A DNA stretch of 64,000 nucleotides, taken from the NCBI RefSeq assembly GCF_030463535.1, contig NC_132900.1:31891742-31955741 (forward strand), read 5' to 3'. This DNA comes from Salminus brasiliensis. Taxonomy: Eukaryota; Chordata; Actinopteri; Characiformes; Bryconidae. Below the pieces are notes generated by a model that was not told the DNA's origin, made no database searches, and worked only from the letters and a program-made list of their open reading frames with translations. A program made the position numbers and the translations under genes. This document shows, in pieces, positions 25,898 to 36,984 of this stretch (within the stretch, counting starts at the first letter, position 1; every line of letters begins with the position of its first letter).

Positions 25898-26650
25898 TTA
25901 TAGATATTGTCCCGGAACAGCTGAGTAAACCCTCGGAGCTGCGTATGGCTTGTTTGGAACGTAGGTTCCCGTCCCTGTATACGTAACGCTGGGTGCGTAC
26001 GTTTTGACAGGCACGTAGGGTCCAGCTGGTCCCATCATAGGCCCTTGGTAGGGATACATGCTCGGGTTGTTCAGGTATGTATCTTCTCTTGGTGGACAAG
26101 CGGTACACAAGATGATCCCTCCGAGAAGAAGAACGGCTGCCGTGCCCCATCCGATATAGATGCAGCCCCCGATCTCCCTCTTCTGCGTTGCAGGTGTGAG
26201 AGGGTTCTGGTAATCGGAGATGGTGAAGGCCGCAGACCAGCATACAGGGATCAGGCAGATCACTGCAGCTATGATACAAAGGATACCTCCCAGAATGACC
26301 ACTTTGGACATTGAGGATTCGTTCTTCAGGCAGCTTGAGCAACGGCCACCGATGAACGTCATGAGCATCCCGGCGAAGCTGAAGATAATGGCGATGATGA
26401 TGAGGGCGCGGGCAGCCTGCAGGTCTTGCGTCAGGGTCATTATGGCTGACTGGATCTTGCACTGCATCTGCCCCGTACTCTGCATCACACAGTTCATCCA
26501 CAAGCCGTCCCACACAATCTGGCCCGTCACAATGTTGGCACCGATGAAGTAGGTCACGCGCCACATGGGAAGGCCGCAGGTGATGCACACCCCAACAAAA
26601 CCGATGAAGCAGAGGGTCTGGCCTGACACCTCCTTGGCAATCCTACCCAT
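25898..26650 (-). CDS. Claudin with an extended Tyr/Pro-rich tail
   Basis: A 250 aa single-exon claudin, about 40 residues longer than its neighbours. It starts MGRIAKEVSG; an in-frame extension 11 codons upstream lacks a convincing start. It has W30, GLW (49-51), C54 and C64. The first loop has CKIQSAIMTL where neighbours have [10 protein letters not shown]. The cytoplasmic motif is CSSC instead of CTNC. The second loop is DYQNPLTPATQKREIGG. After TM4 a tail of about 65 residues is rich in Tyr and Pro (YPYQGPMMGPAGPYVPVKTY) and ends PGQYL, not YV. No TATA box is clear; an ACTCCTCCC word lies about 125 bases upstream. The tail suggests different scaffold contacts, but that is inference. Confidence 0.92.
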   Translation of the reverse strand: MGRIAKEVSGQTLCFIGFVGVCITCGLPMWRVTYFIGANIVTGQIVWDGLWMNCVMQSTGQMQCKIQSAIMTLTQDLQAARALIIIAIIFSFAGMLMTFIGGRCSSCLKNESSMSKVVILGGILCIIAAVICLIPVCWSAAFTISDYQNPLTPATQKREIGGCIYIGWGTAAVLLLGGIILCTACPPREDTYLNNPSMYPYQGPMMGPAGPYVPVKTYAPSVTYTGTGTYVPNKPYAAPRVYSAVPGQYL

Positions 26651-26799
26651 CTTGAAACCAGCAGAAGTGAAAACCAAGACCACGAGCGTTCGTCACGGAG
26701 GCCTTCACGCTGTCCCATCTGAGAGACAAGCAGGAAGTGCTGGCCTGTTTGGTGAGGAATCTCACAGGGAGGAGTCATGTGTTTGGTTCTTCCAGACAA

Positions 26800-29429
26800 G
26801 CTGGATTCCACAAGTTCTCAGTAGGGTCGGCAGACTGAAGGCTTTCAGAATACACACATGAGCAAAAACACCTTCATGCTTCCGCCTGGCCTAATCTGAA
26901 TAAGGCAAATACTGTTGCTTAAACAAACAGATACCGTGGCTCCATTGTTCTTAGCATTCGTCATCATCAGTATCGTCAATATCATCAGTATCGTCACTAT
27001 AAAAACTTATATCTTGGGGTTTTGTCTTCCATTTTTGTTCGGTTGGTTGTTTTTTTGAGAACACCAGCTACCCGTTTTTGATGTATGGACACATAGAAAT
27101 GGTCACAAATTCCACTAAATTACACTAAATTTTGTTATGGTAGCCAAGGTGGAAAAAAGTACATACCATGTCACAGAAAAACAAAAAATTCATTATGAAA
27201 TATCTTTTAATGGAAGTCAGTTTAAAAGATTTTATTCCAAGACATGTTGGAGAATTTCTATTGGTTCATCTCAGATTCAAGATTTGGCACAGTGTAAATA
27301 ACAAATTATATTAGTTAAAAATAGAAAAAAACCCAAAATGGTTTATATTAAAAGTTTATATTAAAGTTATAAAGTAAATAAGGGCTAATTTAGGGCTAAT
27401 ATTATAATTATAATAATAAGCTATTTATAGTGATCTTACCAACAGGAACCTCCTACCCTGAGGAACACTTCCACCCTGCCCTGAGAAGATGATAGATATG
27501 AATGCTGGTCCAGGACTTGTGTGTTTTTCCTCACCTCGGTTCTTAACTCTGTATGTGATGGAGCAACTAATAGATAGTACTGACCAACTGGCAAAATAGA
27601 CCTCAGAGAGAGGAAACCTAGCTATCTTACGGACGATGGGACTGTGGATAGAGATCATCAATCATTCTAAAAAATCTTCACATGAACCTCACGCTTCATC
27701 AATAAGTTCACCGAGCTAAAGTCTTATTATGCTATATGAGAAGACAATACTAATGAGTCACACAAGTCATGAGATGAACGTTCAGTTTCAACAGAGTGAG
27801 AATTTCATAATCTGAATGTTGTGACTGCAAATCCTGAACCTTTACAGCAGAGACGAATCTAAGTGCTACTACTAATAAAATACTATATAATAGTATATAT
27901 TGGGGGTATGGGTGTATTTACTGGTCCATTTGGACAGTGACACATGTTTTTGTAATTTTGCCTCTGTATATTATCACTGTGCATTTGCAGAGAAGGGTTT
28001 AACAAATAAATTGCTTTGATTGCAAATATTTTTACATAGTCCATCAGTTCAAAAGTAAGTGGACAACATGACAGAAATTTAAATATAAGAATTAGCTTTA
28101 ATACCTGAATACAAATCCTTTGCAGTTAGTGGCTGCCTGAAATCTGGACACTCCCATGGACACCACCCAATTCTGAACATCTGGTACAGTATAATTTCTT
28201 TTTAGCTTCTTATTTTTTATTTATTTTCATCAAAAAGCAAGACTAATGAAATGCGGAATCAAAGAATATCAAAATCAAGAATAAAAAAAAACTAGAAGCT
28301 GCAAAACACCAAACTCAGAAACACAGAAACCAGTTGTGCATTATTCTCAGTGACCACCACCCCACCATTACATTTACATAATTGGTATCAAGCTAAACAA
28401 CTTAGCACCTGCACTGACACCTTGCAGCATTAAATGGTTCACAATGAAAGTGGATTGTATGAAGATTGCAGTGACAGAAAATAAAAAAGTAAAGGAAGTT
28501 CACTATTTAAATCTTTATTATCAGTGAAAATGTAATTTATGTTGTATTTTAGATTCTTTCATAAAGTTAGTTTTGTCTGGGGATGTGGTCTTAATAATGT
28601 TCTAATTACATTGGGATACCTCTCATGTTTTCAGAGCGTTCCTGAAACATTATTTTTGTAAAGATAAGCTTTCTGTAAGATAACCTTCCTGGAATCTTTT
28701 AAAAGCATTTCTAAATGTTCTCATAACGTCCCATCAAGCTGTTTACTAATCTCTGATTTGAGCCAGCATCACAACGGGAGTGATGAGGAGAAAGTGCGCC
28801 ATCTACGCACCCAGAGATAGCATGGCACTCTCTCAGTCTTGGTCTCGGAGGAAAGTGTGTGATGATTCAGGCATGCAGTTTGCAACATGCTGTTCGGTCA
28901 CTATTGCTCACAACATGTCCAATCCCATTAGCCGTTAGCTCCAGTGCTAATGAAAAAGAAGAAACCCACCCTGAGCCCCAAACATGTCTAGGAATGGTTG
29001 AGCTTCTGAATGTTGTATAGTCCTGAACTAGGCTCAATCCCTGTCCAGACAACTGAACAATTATTTCCACAGTCTGTCCCACACTATACCTGAATTTGGT
29101 GATCTAATACTGTAAACAATGGAGACTTTTCAGGAAACCACTAGCGCAGCATGTTGGTTTGAGAACCGGATCCACACCTTTATCAGTTTACAGTGACACT
29201 CTCACAACAAACAGAGAAACGAGAAGCTCAGGACTCAGGCTGAGCTACTATCCAACACTCCGAAAAAAATGAAGGTGCTACAGAGGGTTCAGATTAGAGT
29301 GATCTAATAGAAGAACCACATTTGGTACTAAAACAACAGTATTTGTAAAGGAGACGTGTGTGAGAGGTGTGAGTTGTGAGTGTGAAGAACCTTTATAAAA
29401 ATGAATGACTCTTTACCAAGGTGAAGGAC
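26800..29429. other. Intergenic, no gene seen
   Basis: AT-rich to mixed DNA. A stretch at 27915-28080, with CCATTTGGACAGTGACACAT, looks like a decayed DNA transposon, and 29270-29430 has the AAAATGAAGGTGCTACAGAG words of a fish MITE. No reading frame resembles a protein. Confidence 0.4.
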
Positions 29430-29437
29430 CTTCACGC

Positions 29438-29710
29438 TAGAGCTGGACGATATGGAAAAACATTGATCACGATATTTAAAGACTTTTTAATGATATGTGA
29501 TATTTATCGCAACATTACATCATGTAGATAAAAAAGCACCAGCAGCGTGAACTGCTATCCAAATACTCTCCCATACTGAGACTGATTACACACATGCAGA
29601 TAATCTGTGCTCTATAAACACTGACCATATTCACGATACATTCATAAACGCATATTGTGTGCCAAGATAACAAAATGTATCACAGTATGATAAAATATTG
29701 CCCAGCTCTA
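29438..29710. mobile_element. hAT-type MITE, 273 bp
   Basis: Terminal inverted repeats TAGAGCTGGACGATATGG and its complement ending TATTGCCCAGCTCTA. They are flanked by 8-base duplications, CTTCACGC at 29430-29437 and CTTCACAC at 29711-29718, one mismatch apart, as expected for hAT elements. It sits inside an older MITE-like sequence (29.27-29.43 kb). Confidence 0.8.
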
Positions 29711-29719
29711 CTTCACACT

Positions 29720-30700
29720 CACACAGTTCACACAGACATTGCTCTTTATGAAAGCTCTATGGATCAAAGTAGCAAGAAACTCCAGCAGAAACTCCAAGAA
29801 ACAAATGAGTGAATTTCATAAAACACATCTTTATTTCTTACAGATCAGCCGTCCAAGCGTACAAAAAGCCAGACAGTTTACAGAGAGCACTGCATATCAT
29901 CACTTCTGCCAAAAACCTTGTATCTCCATTTCTGATGTTTTTTTTTTTGTTGCTTTTCTTCAGAATGTGAATCTGACTGTTCTTTACATTGACTTCAATT
30001 AAAAGCTCAGAAGGTTTTTCCTCCTCCTGTAAAGCTGCTGTTTTGCAGATACAATGATACAATGTTACAAATGAAGAAGGATGTTAGCAGCTAATACCTG
30101 TATATTATTTGAAATAGCCTAAAAATAAACCTTATGTAGTACATTAGTATATTTTAAGCCTTTAAGACTATTTTGACATCTGTTGTTTCAACTTTAGCTC
30201 ACAATATTAAAGCACAGGATTCTAGGGATGAACAGTGATATCGATACTGTATCAGTAAAAACTATCATTATTCATCTTTAAAGCAGAATGTTTAGTTGAC
30301 AGTGTGTAAAAACATTAATTTTAATGTTAAAAATCTGCATTTTATTCATTTGACTGCATTTGATATATTTCTCTGGAATGTTAATTCAGTTATTTCCAAA
30401 GAATGAAACATATCAGATACCAGCACTGTCCCACAATACCCACACTGCTGCGTCCCCATGGCATTGGTGGTGGCAGTTCATTATTATTAAGCGCGTCATT
30501 TACATGCATATGGAATGAGAGCTCGAAGAGACAGCAGAAGCTGCAAAAGGGAAAATAATACAGAGTATTTTCACTGACTGCTCCGGAGATAAAAACCCCA
30601 GTTTTGACGTCAACCAAACCTAAACAAACAATCTAAATGACGCGATTCATCGGCGTACAGTAATTTTAGGAAATTGAAAGTCAGTGGAATGAAGATATTC
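29720..30700. other. 3' side of the 30.7 kb claudin, no other gene seen
   Basis: This lies downstream of the minus-strand claudin stop codon, so it includes its 3' UTR. TTTATT (AATAAA on the minus strand) occurs at 30339-30344 and is a candidate poly(A) signal. Nothing else was recognised. Confidence 0.4.
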
Positions 30701-30719
30701 TAGTCTCTCTTCCTCTCTC

Positions 30720-31355
30720 TCAGACATACTCCCTGGAAGTGGCGGTGGATCGGACGGGAGAGAACTTGGGGTTGTAGATACGCTGCTGCTCTTTTGGAGG
30801 GCAGTTCCAGCACAGCAGTGCTCCACCCATGAGCAGGAGACCGGCCGAAGCCCAGCCAATGTAGAGAGACGTCCCCAGCTCCCTCCGCTGAGCCTCAGAC
30901 ATCAAGGGGTTGTAGAAGTCCGAGATGATGGTATGGGCCGACCACGAGACGGGGATCAGACAGAGCAAGCCGGCGATCACGAACAGGACTCCAGCGGTGA
31001 GGCATGCCATGGCCTTGCTGCGCGTGTCCTCAATACAGTTGGTGCACTTCCCACCAGCCATGGACAGCATAATCCCAAAGACACCAGCCAAGATGGAGAT
31101 GATGATCATCGCCCTGGCCGCCTGCAGATCTGAGCCAAGGGCCAGCATGGAGTCGTAGACCTTGCACTGCATCTGCCCGGTGCTTTGGACCACACAGCTC
31201 ATCCAGATTCCCTCCCATATGATCTGTGCCGTCACAATGTTGGAGCCGATGAAGGCCGTGACCTTCCACTGAGGCAAGCCACAGGTAATAATGACCCCTA
31301 GCCAGCCGAGCAGAGCCGTGATCATGCCCATGATCTGAATCCCTTGAGACGGCAT
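30720..31355 (-). CDS. Claudin, claudin-4-like group
   Basis: A 211 aa single-exon claudin with the complete signature: W30 (in LPQW, where most have LPMW), GIW (49-51), C54 and C64. The first loop is [13 protein letters not shown] and [10 protein letters not shown]. The second loop is [23 protein letters not shown] follows TM2. The tail [13 protein letters not shown] ends in a PDZ ligand and is close to that of the 23.5 kb gene. The promoter has TATAAATA (31454-31461) and a CCCCACCTTC box (31479-31488). The start is the only ATG that aligns with the family. Confidence 0.95.
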   Translation of the reverse strand: MPSQGIQIMGMITALLGWLGVIITCGLPQWKVTAFIGSNIVTAQIIWEGIWMSCVVQSTGQMQCKVYDSMLALGSDLQAARAMIIISILAGVFGIMLSMAGGKCTNCIEDTRSKAMACLTAGVLFVIAGLLCLIPVSWSAHTIISDFYNPLMSEAQRRELGTSLYIGWASAGLLLMGGALLCWNCPPKEQQRIYNPKFSPVRSTATSREYV

Positions 31356-31453
31356 ATTCCTTTTTTACTTTCTACAACCCAGAACTGGAGCAGCACAAAT
31401 GCATGGAGGACCTTCTTCTGATAGCCAAAGATATGCATTCGGCAGAGCTCTGG

Positions 31454-31489
31454 TATTTATAGGTTTCAGGCTGTTATAGAAGGTGGGGT
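31454..31489 (-). promoter_or_regulatory. Core promoter of the 30.7 kb claudin
   Basis: On the minus strand ACCCCACCTTC is followed 28 bases later by TATAAATA. The TATA box is about 106 bases upstream of the ATG. Confidence 0.65.
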
Positions 31490-31703
31490 CTGGTTCTTCT
31501 TGCCTGAATGCTGCTACTTGATACTGGAACCCCTATGGCTCCTGAGGAGAGTGTGTACACCACAAACACAGCCGGAATGACCTTCCAGAGGACTGACAAA
31601 CAACAAGCAAATACCTCAAGGTCAGCTGTTTTACAAACAGGTTCTTCACTTTACCTTAACACTTCACTTTTCAGTTTTTCCACAGAATCGAGGAATAAAG
31701 AAG

Positions 31704-32925
31704 ACCCTAAACCCTAAACCCTAAACCTAACACTCACTCTAACCCTAAACCTAACACTCACTCTAACCCTAAACCTAACGCTCACTCTAACCATAAACCT
31801 AACACTCACTCTAACCCTAAACCTAACACTCACTCTAACCCTAAACCTAACGCTCACTCTAACCATAAACCTAACACTCACTCTAACCCTAAACCTAACA
31901 CTCACTCTAACCCTAAACCTAACACTCACTCTAACCCTAAACCTAACACTCACTCTAACCCTAAACCTAACGCTCACTCTAACCATAAACCTAACACTCA
32001 CTCTAACCCTAAACCTAACACTCACTCTAACCCTAAACCTAACACTCACTCTAACCCTAAACCTAACACTCAATCTAACCCTAAACCTAACACTCACTCT
32101 AACCCTAAACCTAACGCTCACTCTAACCCTAAACCTAACGCTCACTCTAACCCTAAACCTAACGCTCACTCTAACCCTAAACCTAACACTCACTCTAACC
32201 CTAAACCTAACACTCACTCTAACCCTAAACCTAACGCTCACTCTAACCCTAAACCTAACGCTCACTCTAACCCTAAACCTAACACTCAATCTAACCCTAA
32301 ACCTAACACTCACTCTAACCCTAAACCTAACACTCACTCTAACCCTAAACCTAACACTCAATCTAACCCTAAACCTAACACTCACTCTAACCCTAAACCT
32401 AACACTCAATCTAACCCTAAACCTAACACTCACTCTAACCCTAAACCTAACGCTCACTCTAACCCTAAACCTAACACTCACTCTAACCCTAAACCTAACA
32501 CTCAATCTAACCCTAAACCTAACGCTCACTCTAACCCTAAACCTAACACTCAATCTAACCCTAAACCTAACACTCACTCTAACCCTAAACCTAACGCTCA
32601 CTCTAACCATAAACCTAACACTCACTCTAACCCTAAACCTAACACTCACTCTAACCCTAAACCTAACACTCAATCTAACCCTAAACCTAACACTCACTCT
32701 AACCCTAAACCTAACACTCTAACCCTAAACCTAACACTCAATCTAACCCTAAACCTAACGCTCACTCTAACCCTAACCTAAACCTAACACTCAATCTAAC
32801 CCTAAACCTAACACTCAATCTAACCCTAAACCTAACGCTCACTCTAACCCTAAACCTAACACTCACTCTAACCCTAAACCTAACACTCAATCTAACCCTA
32901 AACCTAACACTCACTCTAACCCTAA
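31704..32925. repeat. Telomere-like 24-bp minisatellite, ~51 copies
   Basis: It begins with three CCCTAAA units and then about 51 copies of a 24 bp unit reading CCCTAAACCTAACACTCACT plus CTAA. Each unit holds CTAACCCTAAACCTAA, very close to the vertebrate telomere strand CCCTAA. Variants are GCTCACT, ACTCAATCT and CCATAAACC. The repeat produces a 327-residue false frame of alternating Val-Arg on the minus strand. It starts about 215 bases upstream of the 30.7 kb claudin's promoter. Confidence 0.92.
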
Positions 32926-33239
32926 GCTCTAGCAGAAAAGTGTTGTTGGTTTATTCCTCTAAACAAACAAACAAACCTCATAATAAAAATAAAAACAATA
33001 GTTATGACTTCTGAAATAAGCGCCACTGTGCCCTGCTGAGTACGGTCTGTTGACTCTGGGAGTGACAGCAGTGTTTTAGGTATTGGATAATAAGGACACA
33101 TCCCCCAAAACTATTTATGTTTGCAGTATTTATGTTTATGGCCTTTCTGATGGCAACCCCTGAGGCAGCCATTGGGTAATTCCAGACTGGGGAAAAGTCC
33201 TGAGTCAGGAACTGAGTCAGGAGCTCAGCTTGAATGTAA

Positions 33240-33254
33240 GCAGTAGAGGGCAGC
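33240..33254 (+). promoter_or_regulatory. CTCF-like motif
   Basis: GCAGTAGAGGGCAGC matches the CTCF consensus at 14 of 15 positions. It lies 315 bases right of the telomere-like array. Confidence 0.5.
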
Positions 33255-33450
33255 AGTGCTATTAGATTGGGACAGTCTGCAGCAGATACATTTAAATCAA
33301 CACCGGGTGTCACTCTCATACACATGCACTGACTCTCGGGAGAAGACTGCTGGCCGAGGTTTTTAATAGAGAGTACTACCCTGTTTGCTGATTTGAAATT
33401 AGCTAAGGTTCTGGTTGTAGAGATTCTAAAAAAAGGTTCTCCATGCTTAT

Positions 33451-33660
33451 ATACACTGTGTCCAAATGTTTGTGGACACTCCTTCTAATAAATGCATTCA
33501 GCTACTTTAAGTTGCACCCATTGCTGACACAGATGTGCAAATGCACACACCCAGCTTGTCTTGTCCCTGCAGAGAAGTACTGCCAATAGAATAGGACTCT
33601 CTGGAACATCATGAACCTATTGGCACCATGACTAATGCCAGGCGTGGGCTAGAGGGGCAT
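33451..33660 (+). mobile_element. Common MITE family, copy
   Basis: Starts at ATACACTGTGTCCAAATG and carries CATTGCTGACACAGATGTGC and CTAATGCCAGGCGTGGGCTA. The right part is missing. Confidence 0.7.
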
Positions 33661-34321
33661 TGGGCTTTTTGGGGTTTTAGAGACTTAAAGAACTATCAAA
33701 AGCTTATTAACCTATTCAAAGGTTCTTCCCACTCACACATCTCTTACTTATATGGTTCTCTATGGAACCAAAATGGGTTCATGTAGCACCTTTATTTTTA
33801 CCTTTATTTTAAATAATGTTGGCAAAATACAACGACAGTGTGCACGCTTCTTTAAATGGAATTATGAGATTTCCTAAGTTGGCAGCAAGGCCACGCCCCA
33901 AACCCCTCCTCCTCCTCCTCTTCATCATTAGTCTATGCCCAAGAATCTCCTCCCCTTCCTCCACACCTACACTCAGTCACAAAGGGACAGGTGGGGTCTG
34001 GCCCTGTCGTATTCAGTAGAAGCCACCCAGAACTCCAGCCCAAGCTCACTCCTTAGAGTTCTCCTGTGCCTCAAGCTCAGTTCTGGGAGTGGACCATTCA
34101 CTATAACAAATAAAGGATTGTATGAGTGATGCCCTAGAACAGTGGTTCTCAAACCTTTTAGACCAAGTACCACCAATTATTAAACCAAAACTTCCAAATA
34201 CCACCAATATGTATCACAGAACCACATGTGGCACACATTAACTAAGTGTGTGTGTGTGTGTGTGTGTGTGTGCTTGTTTTAAATAAATTCAATTCTATCA
34301 ACATCTGTCTGACATTATCTG

Positions 34322-34672
34322 CTATATCAGCAATTCTGCGAGTGACTGGGTCATTTGAAAGGGGCACCAGTTCGAGCTGTTCTCATTGCTGGGAATTGCA
34401 GCACACAGCACATGTGGTCTTGGTTCTTCCTCTGTTCCACTTAATGTGAATCCCAGGAAGGATTCTTGCGTCGAACCGTGTTGGAGCACTTTTTTCGGCT
34501 TTGCTAATACGAGCATACTGTCTGTTTGGGCGGGCAGTGAATCCTCTTCCTCCTGCCCAACAGGTGTGGCTGATTTACCAGGGTTGGGCTCACTGCTCCT
34601 GGCATCTGCTACCGTCAGCCAGGATATAATAGTGTTTTTGGAAGATTTAATTTTTACCAGTAATTCTGCCAA
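34322..34672 (-). pseudogene. hAT (ZBED-like) transposase N-terminal remnant
   Basis: A minus-strand frame of about 116 codons with ESFLGFTLSGTEEEPRPHVL then C and IPSNENSS. This resembles the segment of hAT/ZBED5-like transposases where a Tyr/Phe-Gly-Phe-Thr stretch leads into the BED-type zinc finger. The second expected cysteine is absent (Ala-Ala-Ile follows the Cys), and the catalytic domain is missing. It is a decayed fragment inside the hAT element, not a host gene. Confidence 0.55.
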
Positions 34673-34960
34673 AAGTGAGAGACCTACTGATCACATTTCG
34701 GATAGTTTGAGATGGGAACTGCGAACGTGACGAGTAGATGCAATAGAGTACGGCGTCTGCACAGCTCATAATATGAAAATAACACATCAATTTTAATACA
34801 ATTTGTAAAATCAGTTTAATTAAAACAAATTGTATTACAATTAATGTGTTATTTTCATATTATGAGCTGTGCAGACGCCGTACTCCATTGCGTCTACTCG
34901 TCACGTTCGCAGTTCCCATCTCAAACTATCCGAAACGTGATCAGTAGGTCTCTCACTTTT
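34671..34960. repeat. Large near-perfect palindrome (foldback)
   Basis: Left arm 34671-34806 and right arm 34825-34960, 136 bases each, about 96% identical (some five mismatches by eye), with an 18-base centre. It lies inside the hAT element. Confidence 0.9.
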
Positions 34961-35149
34961 TTTATTTAAACTGATTTTATTATCTATTTTTTATTATTAT
35001 TATTTATAAAAACAGAATTATATAAAAACTGATTTAATTAGTAATTTCCACAATTTATTTCATGTTATTTATTTTATTTTTAATTATTAAATTAGTTATT
35101 TTCTCTGGCGCACCACCAGTACCACAGTTTAAGAACCACTGCCCTAGAT

Positions 35150-36200
35150 GAACCACCTTGTACCTTTATTTTTAACCCCTTAAACCTTGTGACCCACACT
35201 TCTTCACTTTCATAACTACTAGTACATCACTGTCATAATTACCATCAGTTTCATAGGCCCTAAAATGGAACCCTGTGGGACTCCACAAGATATAGGGTTT
35301 GGACAGAGTACCACTCCTGATTGATCTGTTTGTTCCAGGTGCACAAAACACTGAATATGAATAAGATGGAACGTTACATACGCTATTAACTGAAATCAGC
35401 ATCCCTCATGCCTAGAACTTAGAACAGAACCTGAGTGAGGTGTACTAGAACTTCCCAGACCTAGATGACAGAAATGTTCTAAATAAGATCTCCGTTACTT
35501 CTAATGAACAGGGTTTGAATGGCCTCAGTCTTACTTCATTAACACTTACATACCTGTTAAATCTCATTCATTTTAGAGCTGTTACCTCATCTCAGAAGTC
35601 TTTCAGCAGTCTATGAGGTTCACATTTTGTAAGTAATGCTTCCATCTCTTCTTTATTTCTCCTGAGACAAAGGAAAGGACATTTCTGCTTTGTGTTTGTA
35701 CATTTTAAATGTATGGAAATTTTTAACAAAGTATCTACATAACCAGTTTTATGGTGACAGTCAGAAGTGATGATTTGCATTACTGTTTGCATGAAGTTCT
35801 TCAGGACATTCTAGAGATGCATGTGTGCACTTATTCAAACCACAGTTCTGTTTTACTTAAGTAAAAAAATAACATAATGGAGTAAACAGATGTTATGTAA
35901 AACTGTTCAAAGCAGTAGAACTGATAAGCTGTTTAATATACAACAAAATAAGATGCATTTGAAATGAGGCTTTCAGCGCAATGTAAAAAAATATATAATA
36001 ACACGGCAGCGTTAAAAAGCATAAGTATGAAAAAGTGTCACACCTAACTTTGGCAGACACTTTCACCCATTACAAATCATTAAGTCGTTGCACCATTACA
36101 TCTTTGCCCTAACAAGTCTTTGATTGGCAGCACAACAAAATAAGCAGCTTGTTCACCAGCTAATGATAATAGTCCAAAAAGTCCAAGCATCCTTCCCATC
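35150..36200. other. Intergenic, 3' side of the 36.2 kb claudin
   Basis: No gene seen. The right half should be the 3' UTR of the minus-strand claudin; a TTTATT (AATAAA on the minus strand) occurs at 35652-35657. Confidence 0.4.
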
Positions 36201-36207
36201 TATCTTC

Positions 36208-36828
36208 TCACACATAACCCTTGGACCCAGAGGGGGCCGAATACTTTGCAGTAGAGTAGTTGTTCTTTGGTGGGCAGTTACAGCAGAGCAAGCCTCCTCC
36301 AATTATCATCAAGGCGGCAGCACCCCAGCCGATGTACAAAGAAGCTCCAAGCTCCATCTTCTGAGAACCAGGGACCACTGGGTTGTAGAAGTTCTGGATG
36401 ACGGAGTTGGCCGTCCAGCAGACAGGAATGAGACACAGCAACCCGGAGACAATGAAGACGACACCTGATGCGATGCCCACTTTGGCTTTGGTGTTTTCGT
36501 CCGCGATGCAGTTGGTGCACATTCCTCCAGCCAAAGCCAGAAAGATCCCAACGATGCCGATCAAAATGGAGATCACACACAGAGCCCGGGCGGCCTGCAG
36601 GTCCGAGCTGAGGGCCAGCATGGAGTCGTAGACCTTGCACTGCATCTGCCCGGTACTCTGGACCACGCAACTCATCCAGATGCCCTCCCAGGTGGTTTGC
36701 GCCGTCACAATGTTCTGCCCAATAAAGGCCGTGACCTTCCACATGGGAAGAGCGCAGACCACAATGGCCATGATCCAGCCGATGATGGCCAAGGCAGTGC
36801 CCAACATTTGCAACCCAGCAGAACCCAT
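36208..36828 (-). CDS. Claudin, claudin-4-like group
   Basis: A 206 aa single-exon claudin. It starts [10 protein letters not shown] and has W30, GIW (49-51), C54 and C64. The first loop is [18 protein letters not shown] and [10 protein letters not shown]. The second loop is [19 protein letters not shown]. The tail is short, [12 protein letters not shown], with a PDZ ligand. Of all the minus-strand genes it is the closest to mammalian claudin-4 and to the fish claudin known as ZF-A89, but orthology cannot be proven here. A TATA box, TATAAAAG, is at 36926-36933, about 105 bases upstream. A segment around residues 72-88 ([15 protein letters not shown]) is nearly identical to the plus-strand gene at 48.0 kb. 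Confidence 0.95.
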   Translation of the reverse strand: MGSAGLQMLGTALAIIGWIMAIVVCALPMWKVTAFIGQNIVTAQTTWEGIWMSCVVQSTGQMQCKVYDSMLALSSDLQAARALCVISILIGIVGIFLALAGGMCTNCIADENTKAKVGIASGVVFIVSGLLCLIPVCWTANSVIQNFYNPVVPGSQKMELGASLYIGWGAAALMIIGGGLLCCNCPPKNNYSTAKYSAPSGSKGYV

Positions 36829-36925
36829 TCTTGATTGGCTCCTTTCCGCTTAGTCCAAGAGAATGACGAGTCTGAGTAGCGCCGCTTTGGACAAGGTGAT
36901 ATTGACAAGGGATGGGAGCTGGCCC

Positions 36926-36933
36926 CTTTTATA
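36926..36933 (-). promoter_or_regulatory. TATA box of the 36.2 kb claudin
   Basis: Minus strand reads CATATAAAAGGGGCC, with a CCCCTCC box some 20 bases further upstream. It is about 105 bases before the ATG. Confidence 0.7.
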
Positions 36934-36984
36934 TGCTTGAAGTAAGGAGGGGCAGAGAGCACACACACTGACACACTCACAAGT

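Larger units (their letters stand above)
34140..35141. mobile_element. hAT-type transposon, 1002 bp, with internal palindrome
   Basis: The termini CAGTGGTTCTCAAACC and its complement (ending AAGAACCACTG) are typical of hAT elements of the Charlie type. They are flanked by 8-base duplications CCCTAGAA (34132-34139) and CCCTAGAT (35142-35149), 7 of 8 identical. Inside is a GT tract, a transposase remnant on the minus strand, and a long foldback at 34671-34960. There is no intact transposase, so it is non-autonomous. Confidence 0.85.

Noticed and set aside
31714-32697. 327-residue reading frame of alternating RVSVRF
   Set aside because: It is a direct translation of the 24 bp telomere-like minisatellite (24 is divisible by 3, so no stops arise). 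There is no gene structure or non-repeat sequence.
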